DNA from: JBOHRE01 sp050732635
Lineage (GTDB): Bacteria; Gemmatimonadota; Gemmatimonadetes; Longimicrobiales; RSA9
Reading direction: 5' to 3'
Assembly: GCA_050732635.1 (NCBI GenBank)
Contig: JBOHRE010000024.1
Coordinates: 1 to 40,788, forward strand
DNA length: 40,788 nucleotides
A model generated the notes under the pieces. That model was not told where the DNA came from and ran no database searches. It was given only the letters and a program-made list of their open reading frames with translations. Shown here piece after piece: positions 1 through 8,800 of the stretch (position 1 is the stretch's first letter; every line of letters starts with the position of its first letter). A program made the translations under genes and the position numbers.

Positions 1-584
1 CGTTCGAGCTGGCGGCGCAGCTCCGGCGCGAGCACGCGGGGCAGCATGGTGATGCGGTCGTGCCCACCCTTGCCGCTGCGGATCACGAGCTCGCCGCGCT
101 CGAGTGACACATCCTTGATGCGAATGCGCAAGCCCTCGAGCAGCCGCAGCCCCGCGCCGTAGAGCAGCCCCGCGACCAGCCGCTGCGGTGCACGCATTTC
201 GCCCAGCAGCGCGGCCACCTCGGCGCGTGCCAGGACAACGGGCAGCCGGCGCGGCCGACCCGGCCTGAGCACACCCTGCGGCGCCTGCACCGTTAGGCCC
301 AGCACCTCCCGGTACAGGAAGAGCAGCGCGCTGGCAGCCTGGCGCTGCGTCGACGCGCTGGCGGCGCGCTCGTTGGCCAGGTGCGCCAGGAATGCAGTGA
401 CGGCGCCGTCGTGCAGCTCGCGCGGGTGGCGCTTGCCGTGGAAGAGCACGTAGCGCCGCGCCCAGCCGGCGTAGGCCTCGGCCGTGCGGCCGCTCAGCTG
501 ACGCGCGCGACACGCGCGGCGCAGCTCGTCCAGCAGCTTCGGCCTGGCCGGGCCCGGTGTCCGATCGGGAAGACCTTGCGTCAT
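1..584 (-). CDS. Integron-type tyrosine recombinase (IntI-like), 3' end cut off by window edge
   Basis: The reading frame starts with ATG at 582-584 and stays open to base 1, giving 194 residues without a stop. Residues 15-100 form a SAM-like core-binding domain (LLDELRRACRARQLS, TAEAYAGWARRYVLFHG). Residues 113-194 begin the catalytic domain. The box I arginine is R147 in GAGLRLLEGLRIRIKDV, and the beta-hairpin lysine is K172 in SGKGGHDR. The wording of both blocks, above all LYGAGLRLLEGL and the HGKRHP segment near residue 50, is typical of integron integrases rather than XerC/D. The H-x-x-R box, the nucleophilic tyrosine and the integron-specific insert would lie beyond base 1, so IntI identity cannot be completed. 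No clear Shine-Dalgarno precedes the ATG. In an ordinary integron, attI and cassettes would lie on the upstream side, here 585 onward, but no attC site is visible there. Confidence 0.85.
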   Translation of the reverse strand, partial: MTQGLPDRTPGPARPKLLDELRRACRARQLSGRTAEAYAGWARRYVLFHGKRHPRELHDGAVTAFLAHLANERAASASTQRQAASALLFLYREVLGLTVQAPQGVLRPGRPRRLPVVLARAEVAALLGEMRAPQRLVAGLLYGAGLRLLEGLRIRIKDVSLERGELVIRSGKGGHDRITMLPRVLAPELRRQLE

Positions 585-1246
585 GATGCGCCGGCGTGCC
601 CTCGGGGTTCGCACGGGCATGGTGGGCACCGGCGCGGGGCGAAGCCATGGCCGGATGCGTCACACTCGCGCCCGACGTTCCGCCAACGCCTCCGTCAGGC
701 GGATCGAATTGCGATCCAGGCCGAAACTCGACCACCCCTGGCGGCGGCTTCCGGCATGGCGGTCGATGCGGCCACGTCACGCGGCGACGACGACGGTGCG
801 CGCGGGGACGACCAGCTTCGCCATGGCCGGGCTGCACGATGCGGTAGAGGGGCGTGACGGTGGGCTCGCGGCGGCGGTAGACGGCGGCGAGGCGCCGCCA
901 CTACTTGTGCCTGAGCGCGGCGAGACGACGGGAAGGCCACATCGCGGTTTCGCTTGCGCGCGGTATGGCCAACCGTCATCAGTCGCTCGGCGAATCGTTG
1001 CCGCGCTCGGACTGGCTGCCAAACGAACGCTTTCGCCACAGGACAAACGCGCGCAGCTCGCTTTCGGCGTGATTGGATCCGCCTGACCGTCCGCAGGGTT
1101 GCGTGCTGCGGCGAGGCCAGCCGGTGAGCTCGGCGGGAACACAATGGAATGTTGCGTCGGTGCTGCGGCGAAGCCAGCCGGTCATCGGCGGGAGGGCTGG
1201 AGGCGGTCGAGGTCCTCGCGGAAGCGTGCGATGAGCGGCGGCAGGC
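585..1246. other. Stretch of 660 bp with no convincing gene
   Basis: This stretch lies between the start of the integrase and the stop of the DoxX gene. Open frames of up to about 167 codons exist on both strands, but their products are arginine-, alanine- and proline-rich with no recognisable family and no good ribosome site. They are what random GC-rich DNA gives. The stretch contains an imperfect direct repeat (1098-1193) and the apparent tail of a lost gene (1182-1253). No attC core pair (RYYYAAC with GTTRRRY) was found by eye. It looks like degraded accessory DNA next to an integrase. Confidence 0.6.
1098..1193. repeat. Imperfect direct repeat, two copies of about 42 bp
   Basis: Copy 1 spans 1098-1138 and copy 2 spans 1151-1193. 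Both begin GTTGCG, share TGCTGCGGCGA(G/A)GCCAGCCGGT and end TCGGCGGGA. They differ by a short CGG insertion, a G/A change and a small change near GAGCT. They are separated by about 12 bp. The copies are not palindromic enough to be attC sites and do not match the 9-nt-period palindromes in the right third of the window. Confidence 0.7.
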
Positions 1247-1253
1247 TCAGACC
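1182..1253 (-). pseudogene. Possible C-terminal tail of a lost gene (23 codons)
   Basis: Directly after the DoxX stop, a leftward frame bounded by TAA upstream (1254-1256) and TGA at its end (1182-1184) reads LPPLIARFREDLDRLQPSRR. This is balanced, amphipathic and protein-like, unlike the arginine-rich products of the rest of this stretch. It has no start codon and no body, so it could be the end of a deleted gene that became joined to the DoxX gene. The family cannot be named from so little sequence, and chance cannot be excluded. Confidence 0.25.
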
Positions 1254-1657
1254 TTACTCCCGCGCAACGCATCCGCCGACCATGCTCCAGCTCCGAATGC
1301 CGCCAGCGCCAGGCACCCGCCGAGAATCATCAGGTTGGCGTCCCACCCGGGCAACTGCGGTGCCGTGAAGAAAGGGGTCGCCAACAGGAAGTGCGCAACT
1401 GGCATGGAACCGATCATGACGATAGCCAGGCATGCGGCGGCCGCGCGCGTGAGAAATCCAGCAAGGAGGGCGGCGGCGCCGATGGGCTCGGCGATGGAGA
1501 GGAAGAGCATCATGTAATGGAGCCACACCGGGAAGCCTTCCATCGGTTCGATCGACCATAAGAACCACTTCGCGATACCGGCGTGCAAGAAGATGGTCGC
1601 GACAATGATGCGCAGTATGAGCAGGGCTGCGTTCTGAGAAGTGCTGTACGGGTGCAT
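1247..1657 (-). CDS. DoxX family integral membrane protein
   Basis: The protein has 136 residues and is almost entirely hydrophobic. Four transmembrane helices lie at roughly 8-28, 46-68, 72-92 and 105-128. The first helix reads ALLILRIIVATIFLHAGIAKW, which is the DoxX signature in which an xHxGxxK/AKW stretch ends helix 1. The second carries LFLSIAEPIGAAALLAGF with the conserved E/P/G pattern, and length and topology match the family. DoxX-type proteins are inner-membrane proteins linked to oxidative and thiol stress in some actinobacteria and to quinone oxidation in Acidianus, but most members, this one included, have no known reaction. The gene starts 39 bp after the stop of the hydrolase and probably shares its transcript. 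No strong ribosome site precedes the ATG at 1655-1657. Confidence 0.85.
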   Translation of the reverse strand: MHPYSTSQNAALLILRIIVATIFLHAGIAKWFLWSIEPMEGFPVWLHYMMLFLSIAEPIGAAALLAGFLTRAAAACLAIVMIGSMPVAHFLLATPFFTAPQLPGWDANLMILGGCLALAAFGAGAWSADALRGSKV

Positions 1658-1696
1658 GGGGGCGGTGGCAAGTGTGAGGTATGAAATCTGGACCGG

Positions 1697-2560
1697 TCAG
1701 TTATTCTGCGAACTGGTGTCCAGGAACTCGTTTACCATCGGGATGATGACATCAGCTTGTTCCATCAGCGTCACGTGTGTCGTGTTCGGTAAAATGGCCA
1801 ACCTGGATTCCGAACGCGGCCGCATGTCGCCAAAAATCTCAGCGCCCTTGAGGCGGAACATTTCAGCGATGTGGTCCAGGCGGACGCCATCGGCATCGCC
1901 GTGTATGAAGAAGAAGGGCGCCGTCGTGGCTTCGAGTTCATCGGCTCCGAAATCGTATGGCTTCAAATCCATTGCGATGACGCGCTCGACGAAGGTCGGG
2001 AACTCGTCGGGCGTCGGACTGAGCCTCCTGTATTCGGTCTCGAGGGGCGAGCCCTTGAACGCCTCGGCGGTCATCTGCGGAAACGCGTCGAATGCTTCCT
2101 GGACCCACCCGTCGTGGCGGAAAACGGCAGAGACACTGACGACTTTGCGCACTTTCCCGCTGTGGCGGATGGCGACCTGCATCGCGACGCCGCCGCCCAT
2201 GCTGTAACCGAGCAGATCAGCCCGCGGGACCTCGAGGAAATCAAGCAGCGCGGCAACGTCATCGGCGAGGTTCTCATAACTGAAATCGCGATCGATGTCG
2301 GCCGTTCGTCCGTGGCCCTGCATCTCGACGGCGATGACTTTGCGGGTCTTCGACAATTCCGCGATCCACCCAGTCCAGTTGTTCGAAATCGTCATGAACG
2401 ACCCGTGAAGCAACACCAGCGGTTCGCCGCTTCCGTTGCCGTGGATTTCATAATACATGCTGAGGCCGTTGACCGGCGCGTAACCGGTTGTTGGCTCCTG
2501 CGCCTGCGCCGACGCGGCGGTCGATAACAGGACGGTCGAGATGAAAACAGCTGCTTTCAT
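1697..2560 (-). CDS. Secreted alpha/beta hydrolase
   Basis: Counted from the ATG at 2558-2560, the protein has 287 residues. It opens with a signal peptide (MKAAVFISTVLLSTAASAQA), so the enzyme should be exported to the periplasm. The alpha/beta hydrolase fold is clear: oxyanion-hole motif LLHGSF at 50-55, nucleophile elbow GYSMGG with S120, an acid in HGDADG (D222 or D224) and H262 in NTTHVTLM. A cap region lies near 150-205. The lineage resembles esterases and epoxide- or haloalkane-type hydrolases; the substrate cannot be told. The same frame continues upstream to an ATG at 2683 with a good ribosome site. That start would add 41 residues resembling the start of a different protein (see the remnant at 2594-2683). 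The signal peptide argues for the inner start, the ribosome site for the outer one. The DoxX gene follows 39 bp downstream. Confidence 0.85.
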   Translation of the reverse strand: MKAAVFISTVLLSTAASAQAQEPTTGYAPVNGLSMYYEIHGNGSGEPLVLLHGSFMTISNNWTGWIAELSKTRKVIAVEMQGHGRTADIDRDFSYENLADDVAALLDFLEVPRADLLGYSMGGGVAMQVAIRHSGKVRKVVSVSAVFRHDGWVQEAFDAFPQMTAEAFKGSPLETEYRRLSPTPDEFPTFVERVIAMDLKPYDFGADELEATTAPFFFIHGDADGVRLDHIAEMFRLKGAEIFGDMRPRSESRLAILPNTTHVTLMEQADVIIPMVNEFLDTSSQNN

Positions 2561-2593
2561 CCCGGGTGTACGCGCACGCGCGGCGGACCCGCT

Positions 2594-2683
2594 GTCATCC
2601 GGCGGCGGGGAAACCAGCAACCGTCCATGCGCCGCGAAGGGCGCGGCGAGCAGTGCCTGCACGATCCGGAGCGTGATGTTCAT
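2594..2683 (-). pseudogene. N-terminal remnant of a DoxX-like gene fused in frame to the hydrolase
   Basis: The first 30 codons from the ATG at 2681-2683 read MNITLRIVQALLAAPFAAHG followed by RLLVSPPPDD. This is the typical opening of DoxX-like (DUF-type, about 120-residue) membrane proteins: MNIxLWIxQxLLAxxF, then a short polar run and a PxxxL segment. After this, similarity stops and a low-complexity linker (SGSAARARTPG) leads without a stop into the hydrolase signal peptide. The reading suggests an internal deletion that joined the start of one gene to the start of the next. It may still be translated as an odd N-terminal extension of the hydrolase. Confidence 0.45.
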
Positions 2684-2689
2684 GGGGCG

Positions 2690-2695
2690 TCCTCT
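2690..2695 (-). promoter_or_regulatory. Ribosome binding site AGAGGA before the outer hydrolase start
   Basis: On the minus strand AGAGGA stands 6 nt before the ATG at 2683. It is the only good Shine-Dalgarno in this gene's 5' region; the inner ATG at 2560 is preceded only by ACCCGGG. It therefore favours initiation in the DoxX-like remnant. Confidence 0.5.
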
Positions 2696-2887
2696 CTATC
2701 TCAGTTGGTGATCGGTCTCACCCTCTACGTCGAACGGAGGACGGCGGAATCGACAAGGGTTTGCTTGGCGGGATCCTGGACCGCGCCGGCTTCCGCCCGC
2801 CAGTAGACGGCGGGCGCCTCGCCCTCGCCCACCTCGAAGCCGCCGGGGGCCGGGCTCCGGCGCGGGGTGTGCACTCGTCCGGCTCCC

Positions 2888-5800
2888 ATGGCCTACAGAC
2901 CCTCTCCAGGGCGGTTCGTCTCGCAATTCTTGCGGATATTTTCCCGACCCAGAGCGCACGATGAGGTAGTCCCGGGACCGATCCGTGGTGAGCCGCTCGG
3001 TGCCGAAAGACTGGCTGAGCGCGCACGCTCCCTCGCCGAGGGTCAGCGCATCGCTGACGCTGTCCACGGTGGACGCAGCGCGCCGCTGCTGGTCCGGCTG
3101 CGGGAAACGCGTGCCATCCTCGAGGCCGGTCACGAGCGGCTCGCCACGGCAACCAGCGCAGCGCGGGATGTCGGGCCTGCCGGCGAGTGGCTGCTCGACA
3201 ACTACCACGTCGTGCAGGAGCACATCCGGGAGGTGCGCGAAAGTCTGCCGCGCAGCTTCTACCGCGAGCTACCCGAGCTCGTGAGTGGACAGCTCGCCGG
3301 GTATCCGCGCGTGTACGAGATCGCGATCACGCTGATCTCCCACACCGAAGGTCGCATCAGCGTCGACAACGTCGACCTGTTCGTCGCCGCCTTCCAGCAG
3401 CGTGCGCCGCTATCGCTCGGCGAGCTCTGGGCGCTGCCGGCGATGCTGCGACTCGGTCTCATCGAGAACATACGGCGCATGACGCTGCGGACACTACAGC
3501 GGCTCGATCAGACTGAGATCGCGGAGTGGTGGGCTGCCCGTCTGATCGACGCGCACGCACTTGGCGACGACGCGCTGGGAGCCGCCTTGAGCGAGTTCCT
3601 GATGAGACATCCGCCGCTGACGCCGAACTTCGTCTCCCAGTTCCTTCACCGGATCCGGGTCGAGGACGCCGCCTTCACTCCGCTGGCCTGGCTGGAGCCG
3701 TGGCTGGCCGAGGAGGGAACGAGTCCCGACGAAGCACGTGCGCGCTCGACCGAGCACCTCGCCCTCACGCACGTCGCAATGGCGAACAGCATCACCAGCC
3801 TGCGGGCGATCGCCCAGATGGACTGGCGGTCGTTCGTCGAGCGGGAGAGCCGGATGGAAGCGGCGCTGCGGGACGATCCATCCGGGTTCTACCCGCGAAT
3901 GACGTTCGCCACACGCGACCAGTACCGTCACGCGGTGGAGCGCGTCGCCAAAAGAGCGCGCCAGCGCGAAGAGGATGTGGCGCGACGGGCGATCGAGCTG
4001 GCGCGGGCGGCTGACGGTCAGCTGCCAGCCGACGCACGCCAGGCTCACGTCGGCTATTACCTGGTCGACGACGGCCGTTCGCAACTCGAGCGCGAGACGC
4101 GGTATCGCCCGGGCCTGGCCGAACGATTTCACCGTTCGGTGCTGCGCCACCCGAACGTGGTCTTCGTGGGCGGCATCCTGGCCGCCTCGGTGATCGCGCT
4201 CGCGGCGCTCTTCTGGTTGGGCGGGCCGGCGGCACGCGCGGCGTGGCTGTCGGCGGGGCTGCTGGCCCTGATCCCCGCCTGGGACATCGGCGTGCGCTTC
4301 GTGAGCCAGTTGGTCACCGCACTACTGCCGCCGCGCACGCTCCCCAAGCTAGAGTTCCGTGAGCACGGTATCCCGGAATCCTGCCGGACGGTCGTGGTGG
4401 TGCCGACGCTCTTCGACAGCGTCGCTGCCGTGCGCGAGGCTCTGGAGCACCTCGAGGTGCAGTTCCTGGCCAATCGCGGGCCGCATCTGCACTTCGCCAT
4501 TCTCAGCGACTTCACCGACTCGCCCGCGGAGTCGCGCGACGACGACGAAGCGATCATCGCTGCTGCCATCGAGGGCACGCGCGCGCTCAATGCCCGGTAC
4601 GCCGCTGGCGCCGTTGGTCCGTTCCATCTCTTCCACCGTCCTCGACGATGGAATCCGGCCCAGGGCCTATGGATGGGATGGGAGCGCAAACGCGGCAAGC
4701 TCGCCCAGTTCAATCGCTTCGTGCGGGGGACCGACGACGGGGCGTTCTCCACGATCGTCGGCGACGTCGATGCGATCCGGCGCGTGCGCTACGTGATCAC
4801 GCTCGACGCCGACACGGTGCTGCCGCCAGATGCCGCTGCGCTGCTCGTGGGGACGATCGCCCACCCACTCAATCATGCAGTGTACGACGCCTCGCGCGGC
4901 TACGTGGTACGCGGCTACGGGATCATTCAGCCGCGCGTCAGTGTCGCGCTGCCGAGCGCGTTCCGCTCGCGCTTCGCGGTCATTCACTCGGGCCACCCGG
5001 GCGTGGATCCCTATACGACCGCGGTGTCCGACGTCTATCAGGATCTGTTCGGCGAAGGGAGCTTCACCGGCAAGGGGATCTACGACGTCGACGCCTTCGG
5101 GCGCGCAACGCGCGGACGTTTCCCCACGGACACGCTGCTCTCACACGATCTGATCGAGGGGAACTACGCGCGCGCCGGCCTGGCCACGGACATTGAGGTC
5201 TACGACGATTATCCCACGCGTTACCTCACGTACACCCGGCGCCTGCACCGCTGGATACGGGGCGACTGGCAGCTCCTGGACTGGTTGACGCCGCACGTGC
5301 CGGGCCCGGATGGGCCCGAGCCGAACCGTCTGTCGATCCTGTCTCGCTGGAAGATTCTCGACAATCTGCGCCGCAGCGTCGTCGAGATCGCGCAACTGCT
5401 CTTCCTCGTGGCCGGTTGGACCGTATTCCCCGGCTCGCCACTGCGCTGGACGGCGCTGGGACTGGCGGCGATCGCAGCGCCGTGGATCATCGCGCTATTG
5501 CTCACCGTGCTTCGGCCACCGCTCGACAAGTCGTGGCGCGCCTATTACGCGGCGATCCTGCGTGACGCAGCGACCAGCGCACAGCAGGTCATGCTCGCGA
5601 TTGCATTCCTGCCTCATCTGGCGTGGGTTTCAGCAGACGCGATCGTGCGTACCCTCTGGCGACTGTTCGTCTCCCGACGCAACCTGCTCGAGTGGCAGAC
5701 GGCGTCGCACACGGAGCGCATGGTCTCGGGGAGCGCGCGCGCCATCTGGCGTGGCATGTGGCCGGCTGAGGCGATCGCAGGCGCGGTGCTGATCGTGGTC

Positions 5801-8800
5801 GTCTCACGCGCCATCCTGCTCGCGCGCGCTGACGCCGCGTCAGATCCCTCGTGGTCCGCGTGGGAGCTCTGGGCGGTTCTCCCGCTCATCGCGCTCTGGC
5901 TAGCCTCGCCAGCGGTCGCATTCATTGTCTCGACCTCGCCCGGCCGTCCGGAGCGTCGGCTGCCACCCGCACGGCGCGCCGAAGCACTTCGCTACGCCCT
6001 GTTGCACTGGCGGTTCTTCGAGCGTTTCGCGACTGCTCGGACGAACTGGCTCGCGCCCGACAACTTCCAGGAGGAGCCGACGCCGGTCGTGGCGATGCGC
6101 ACGTCGCCGACGAACATCGGGCTCCAGCTCCTGGCGACGGTGAGTGCGTACGACCTCGGCTTCATCACGGCAGACGACGTGGCGGAGCGACTGGAGCTCG
6201 CCTTCCGTTCACTCGAACGAATGCGCCGATTCCGCGGGCACTTCTTCAACTGGTACGGCCTCGGCGATCTGCGGGTACTGGAGCCGGCGTACATCTCGAC
6301 GGTGGACAGTGGCAATCTCGCCGGGCACCTGATCGCCGTGCAGCAAGCCTGTCTGGGCATGCTCGATGAGCCGATTTTCGGTCCGCGCGCATGGCAGGCG
6401 ATCGATACGGCGCTCGGTCTGGCATACGAACGGCTGCGCGGGCCTGGGGAAGCGGAGCTGGACATGCCCGAGCGCGCTGAGGAAGAAGTCCGGACCGCTC
6501 GTATGACCGCGGCAAGGGAGCTGCACGGCGCGCGCGCCGTCCTGCCGCAGGCACGGGATGCGCACACGACCGACTCGCCGCGCGAGATACTCGAGATGGT
6601 GACTCGGGCGCTGGAACGCGCACGGGACGCACTGGCGAGTGCAGCGGATTCGCACGACCCCTCTCTGACAACCGCCGAGGCGCTGGAATGGATCGCGTGG
6701 AGCCTCCGCCTGGTCCACGAGCGACGTGCTGCCGTCGACGGCCTCGAGCCCGAGCTCGTCGCCGGTCGCCTCGAAGCGACCGTTGCCGCGTATCCCACGC
6801 TGGGGGACCTGGCGAAGCGATCGCCCGGCCAGGGCACATCGCCCGCGTCCAACCTCGCGGCGCGGCTGGAAGCGCTGGCCGCGCGCGCGAGTCGCTACGC
6901 GGCGGAAATGGATTTCCGCTTCCTCTTCGACGCGGAACGAAAGCTATTCGCCATCGGATTCCGCTACGACACGCACGCACTCGACACCTCGCACTACGAC
7001 CTGCTCGCGTCGGAGGCCCGCCTCGCCAGCTTCCTCGCGATCGCAAGACGCGACGCGCCCCCGGAGCACTGGTTCCGCCTGGGCCGCGCTCTGAGGCGAG
7101 CAGAGGGCGAAACCACGCTGGTGTCGTGGAGTGGCAGCATGTTCGAGTACCTCATGCCACTGCTCGTCATGCAGTCGCTGCCGGCGACGGTGCTGGACCA
7201 GTCGTATCAGGGCGCGCTTCGGCGCCATATCTCGTACGGCGCGGAGCGTGGTGTGCCGTGGGGCATCAGCGAGAGCGCGTACAATCTCCGCGACCGCCAC
7301 TTCACCTACCAGTACCGCGCCTTCGGCGTACCGGACCTCGCTCTGAAGCGCGGGCTGTCACAGGACCTCGTGATCGCGCCATATGCATCGGCGCTCGCAG
7401 CGATGATGTATCCTCAACGCGCTCTGGCCAACCTCGCCGCGTTGGAGCGGCTCGGCGCGCTTGGTCCCTGGGGGTTCCGCGACGCGCTCGATTACACACG
7501 TCCCGCGCCCGACCGCAAGTACGCGATCGTGCGGACGTACATGGCGCACCACATCGGCATGAGTCTGGTCGCACTGACCAACGCGCTCAGCGACCAGGTG
7601 TGGCAGCGTCGATTTCACTCGGACCCTCTCGTACGCTCGGTGGAGCTCCTGCTGCACGAGCGGATTCCGCGGCGACTGGAGCTGCAGCATGCCGCACCCG
7701 TGAGCGCCGACGATGCGCTACCCGAACCGGAGATGGAGCGGCCGGCCGTGCGTGAGGTGGAGGCTGCCGACACGCCGTACCCCGTCATCGCACTGCTCGG
7801 GCACCTTCCGTACACGATGATGGTGAGCCACTGCGGGTCGGGATACAGCCGGTTCGAGGGCCTGGCGGTGACGCGCTGGCGCGCGGATGGAACGCGCGAC
7901 GATACCGGCCAGTTCTGCTACGTGCGCGATCTCGCGCGCGGCCGCGTGTGGTCCGCCGGGCATCATCCGGTACGCGCCCAGGCCGACCTGTATCACGCCC
8001 AGCTCGCGACCGACCGCGCGACCTTCATTCGCGTCGATGGCGAGATCGAGACACGCACGGAGATCGTATCGGTACCGGCGGACGCAGCGGAAGTCCGGCG
8101 CATCACTCTCACCAACAACGGCAGCGAGGTGCGCGAGCTCGAGCTCACGAGCTATGCGGAAGTCGTGCTCGCGCCACCGCACGCGGAGCGCGCGCATCCG
8201 GCGTTCGCCAACCTGTTCGTCGAGACGGAGTGGCACGCGTGGTGTACCGCCGTGACGGCGACGCGCCGACCGCGCTCGGTCACCGAGCGCCGACTGTGGC
8301 TCGTGCATGTGGTCGACAGCGGCCGCGATCGTGTCGGGCCGGTGACCTGCGAGACGGACCGCGCGCGCTTTCTCGGCCGAGGGCGTACGACTGCCAGGCC
8401 GACTGCGATGGACAGGGAGGGTCGGCTCTCGGGTACGACGGGTGCGGTACTCGATCCGGTCGTCGCCCTGCGCACGCGCGTGCGCGTCGAGCCTGGACAG
8501 TCGGCGTCCGTGTCGTTCGCTACGCTCGTCGCCACGTCGCGCGAACGAGCCTTCGAGCTCGCCGATCGCTACCACGATCCGCATGCCGCGCAGCGTGCTC
8601 TCGACCTCGCCTGGACCGCCGCTCAGATCGAGCTGCGCGAGCTCGGCGTGAGCCCCGCCGATGCCGCCGTCTACCAGGAGCTCGCTGGCCATCTCTTCTA
8701 CTCTCACCCGGCGCTGCGCGCGCCGCAGGACGAGCTGGTCCGCAACGAAGGGTCTCAGCCGCTGCTCTGGGCAATGAGGCTCTCGGGCGACTGGCCCATT

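Noticed and set aside
292..298. GTTAGGC, a perfect attC core sequence
   Set aside because: It lies inside the integrase coding sequence (codons for LGLTVQ on the other strand) and has no partner RYYYAAC core at the right distance.
695..1144. Leftward 149-codon open frame behind the integrase
   Set aside because: Arginine/serine/proline-rich product with no family likeness, overlapping other equally long frames; typical of stop-poor GC-rich DNA.
2696..3223. Leftward open frame over the start of the glucan synthase
   Set aside because: Antisense to a clearly conserved N-terminal region; basic, low-complexity product.
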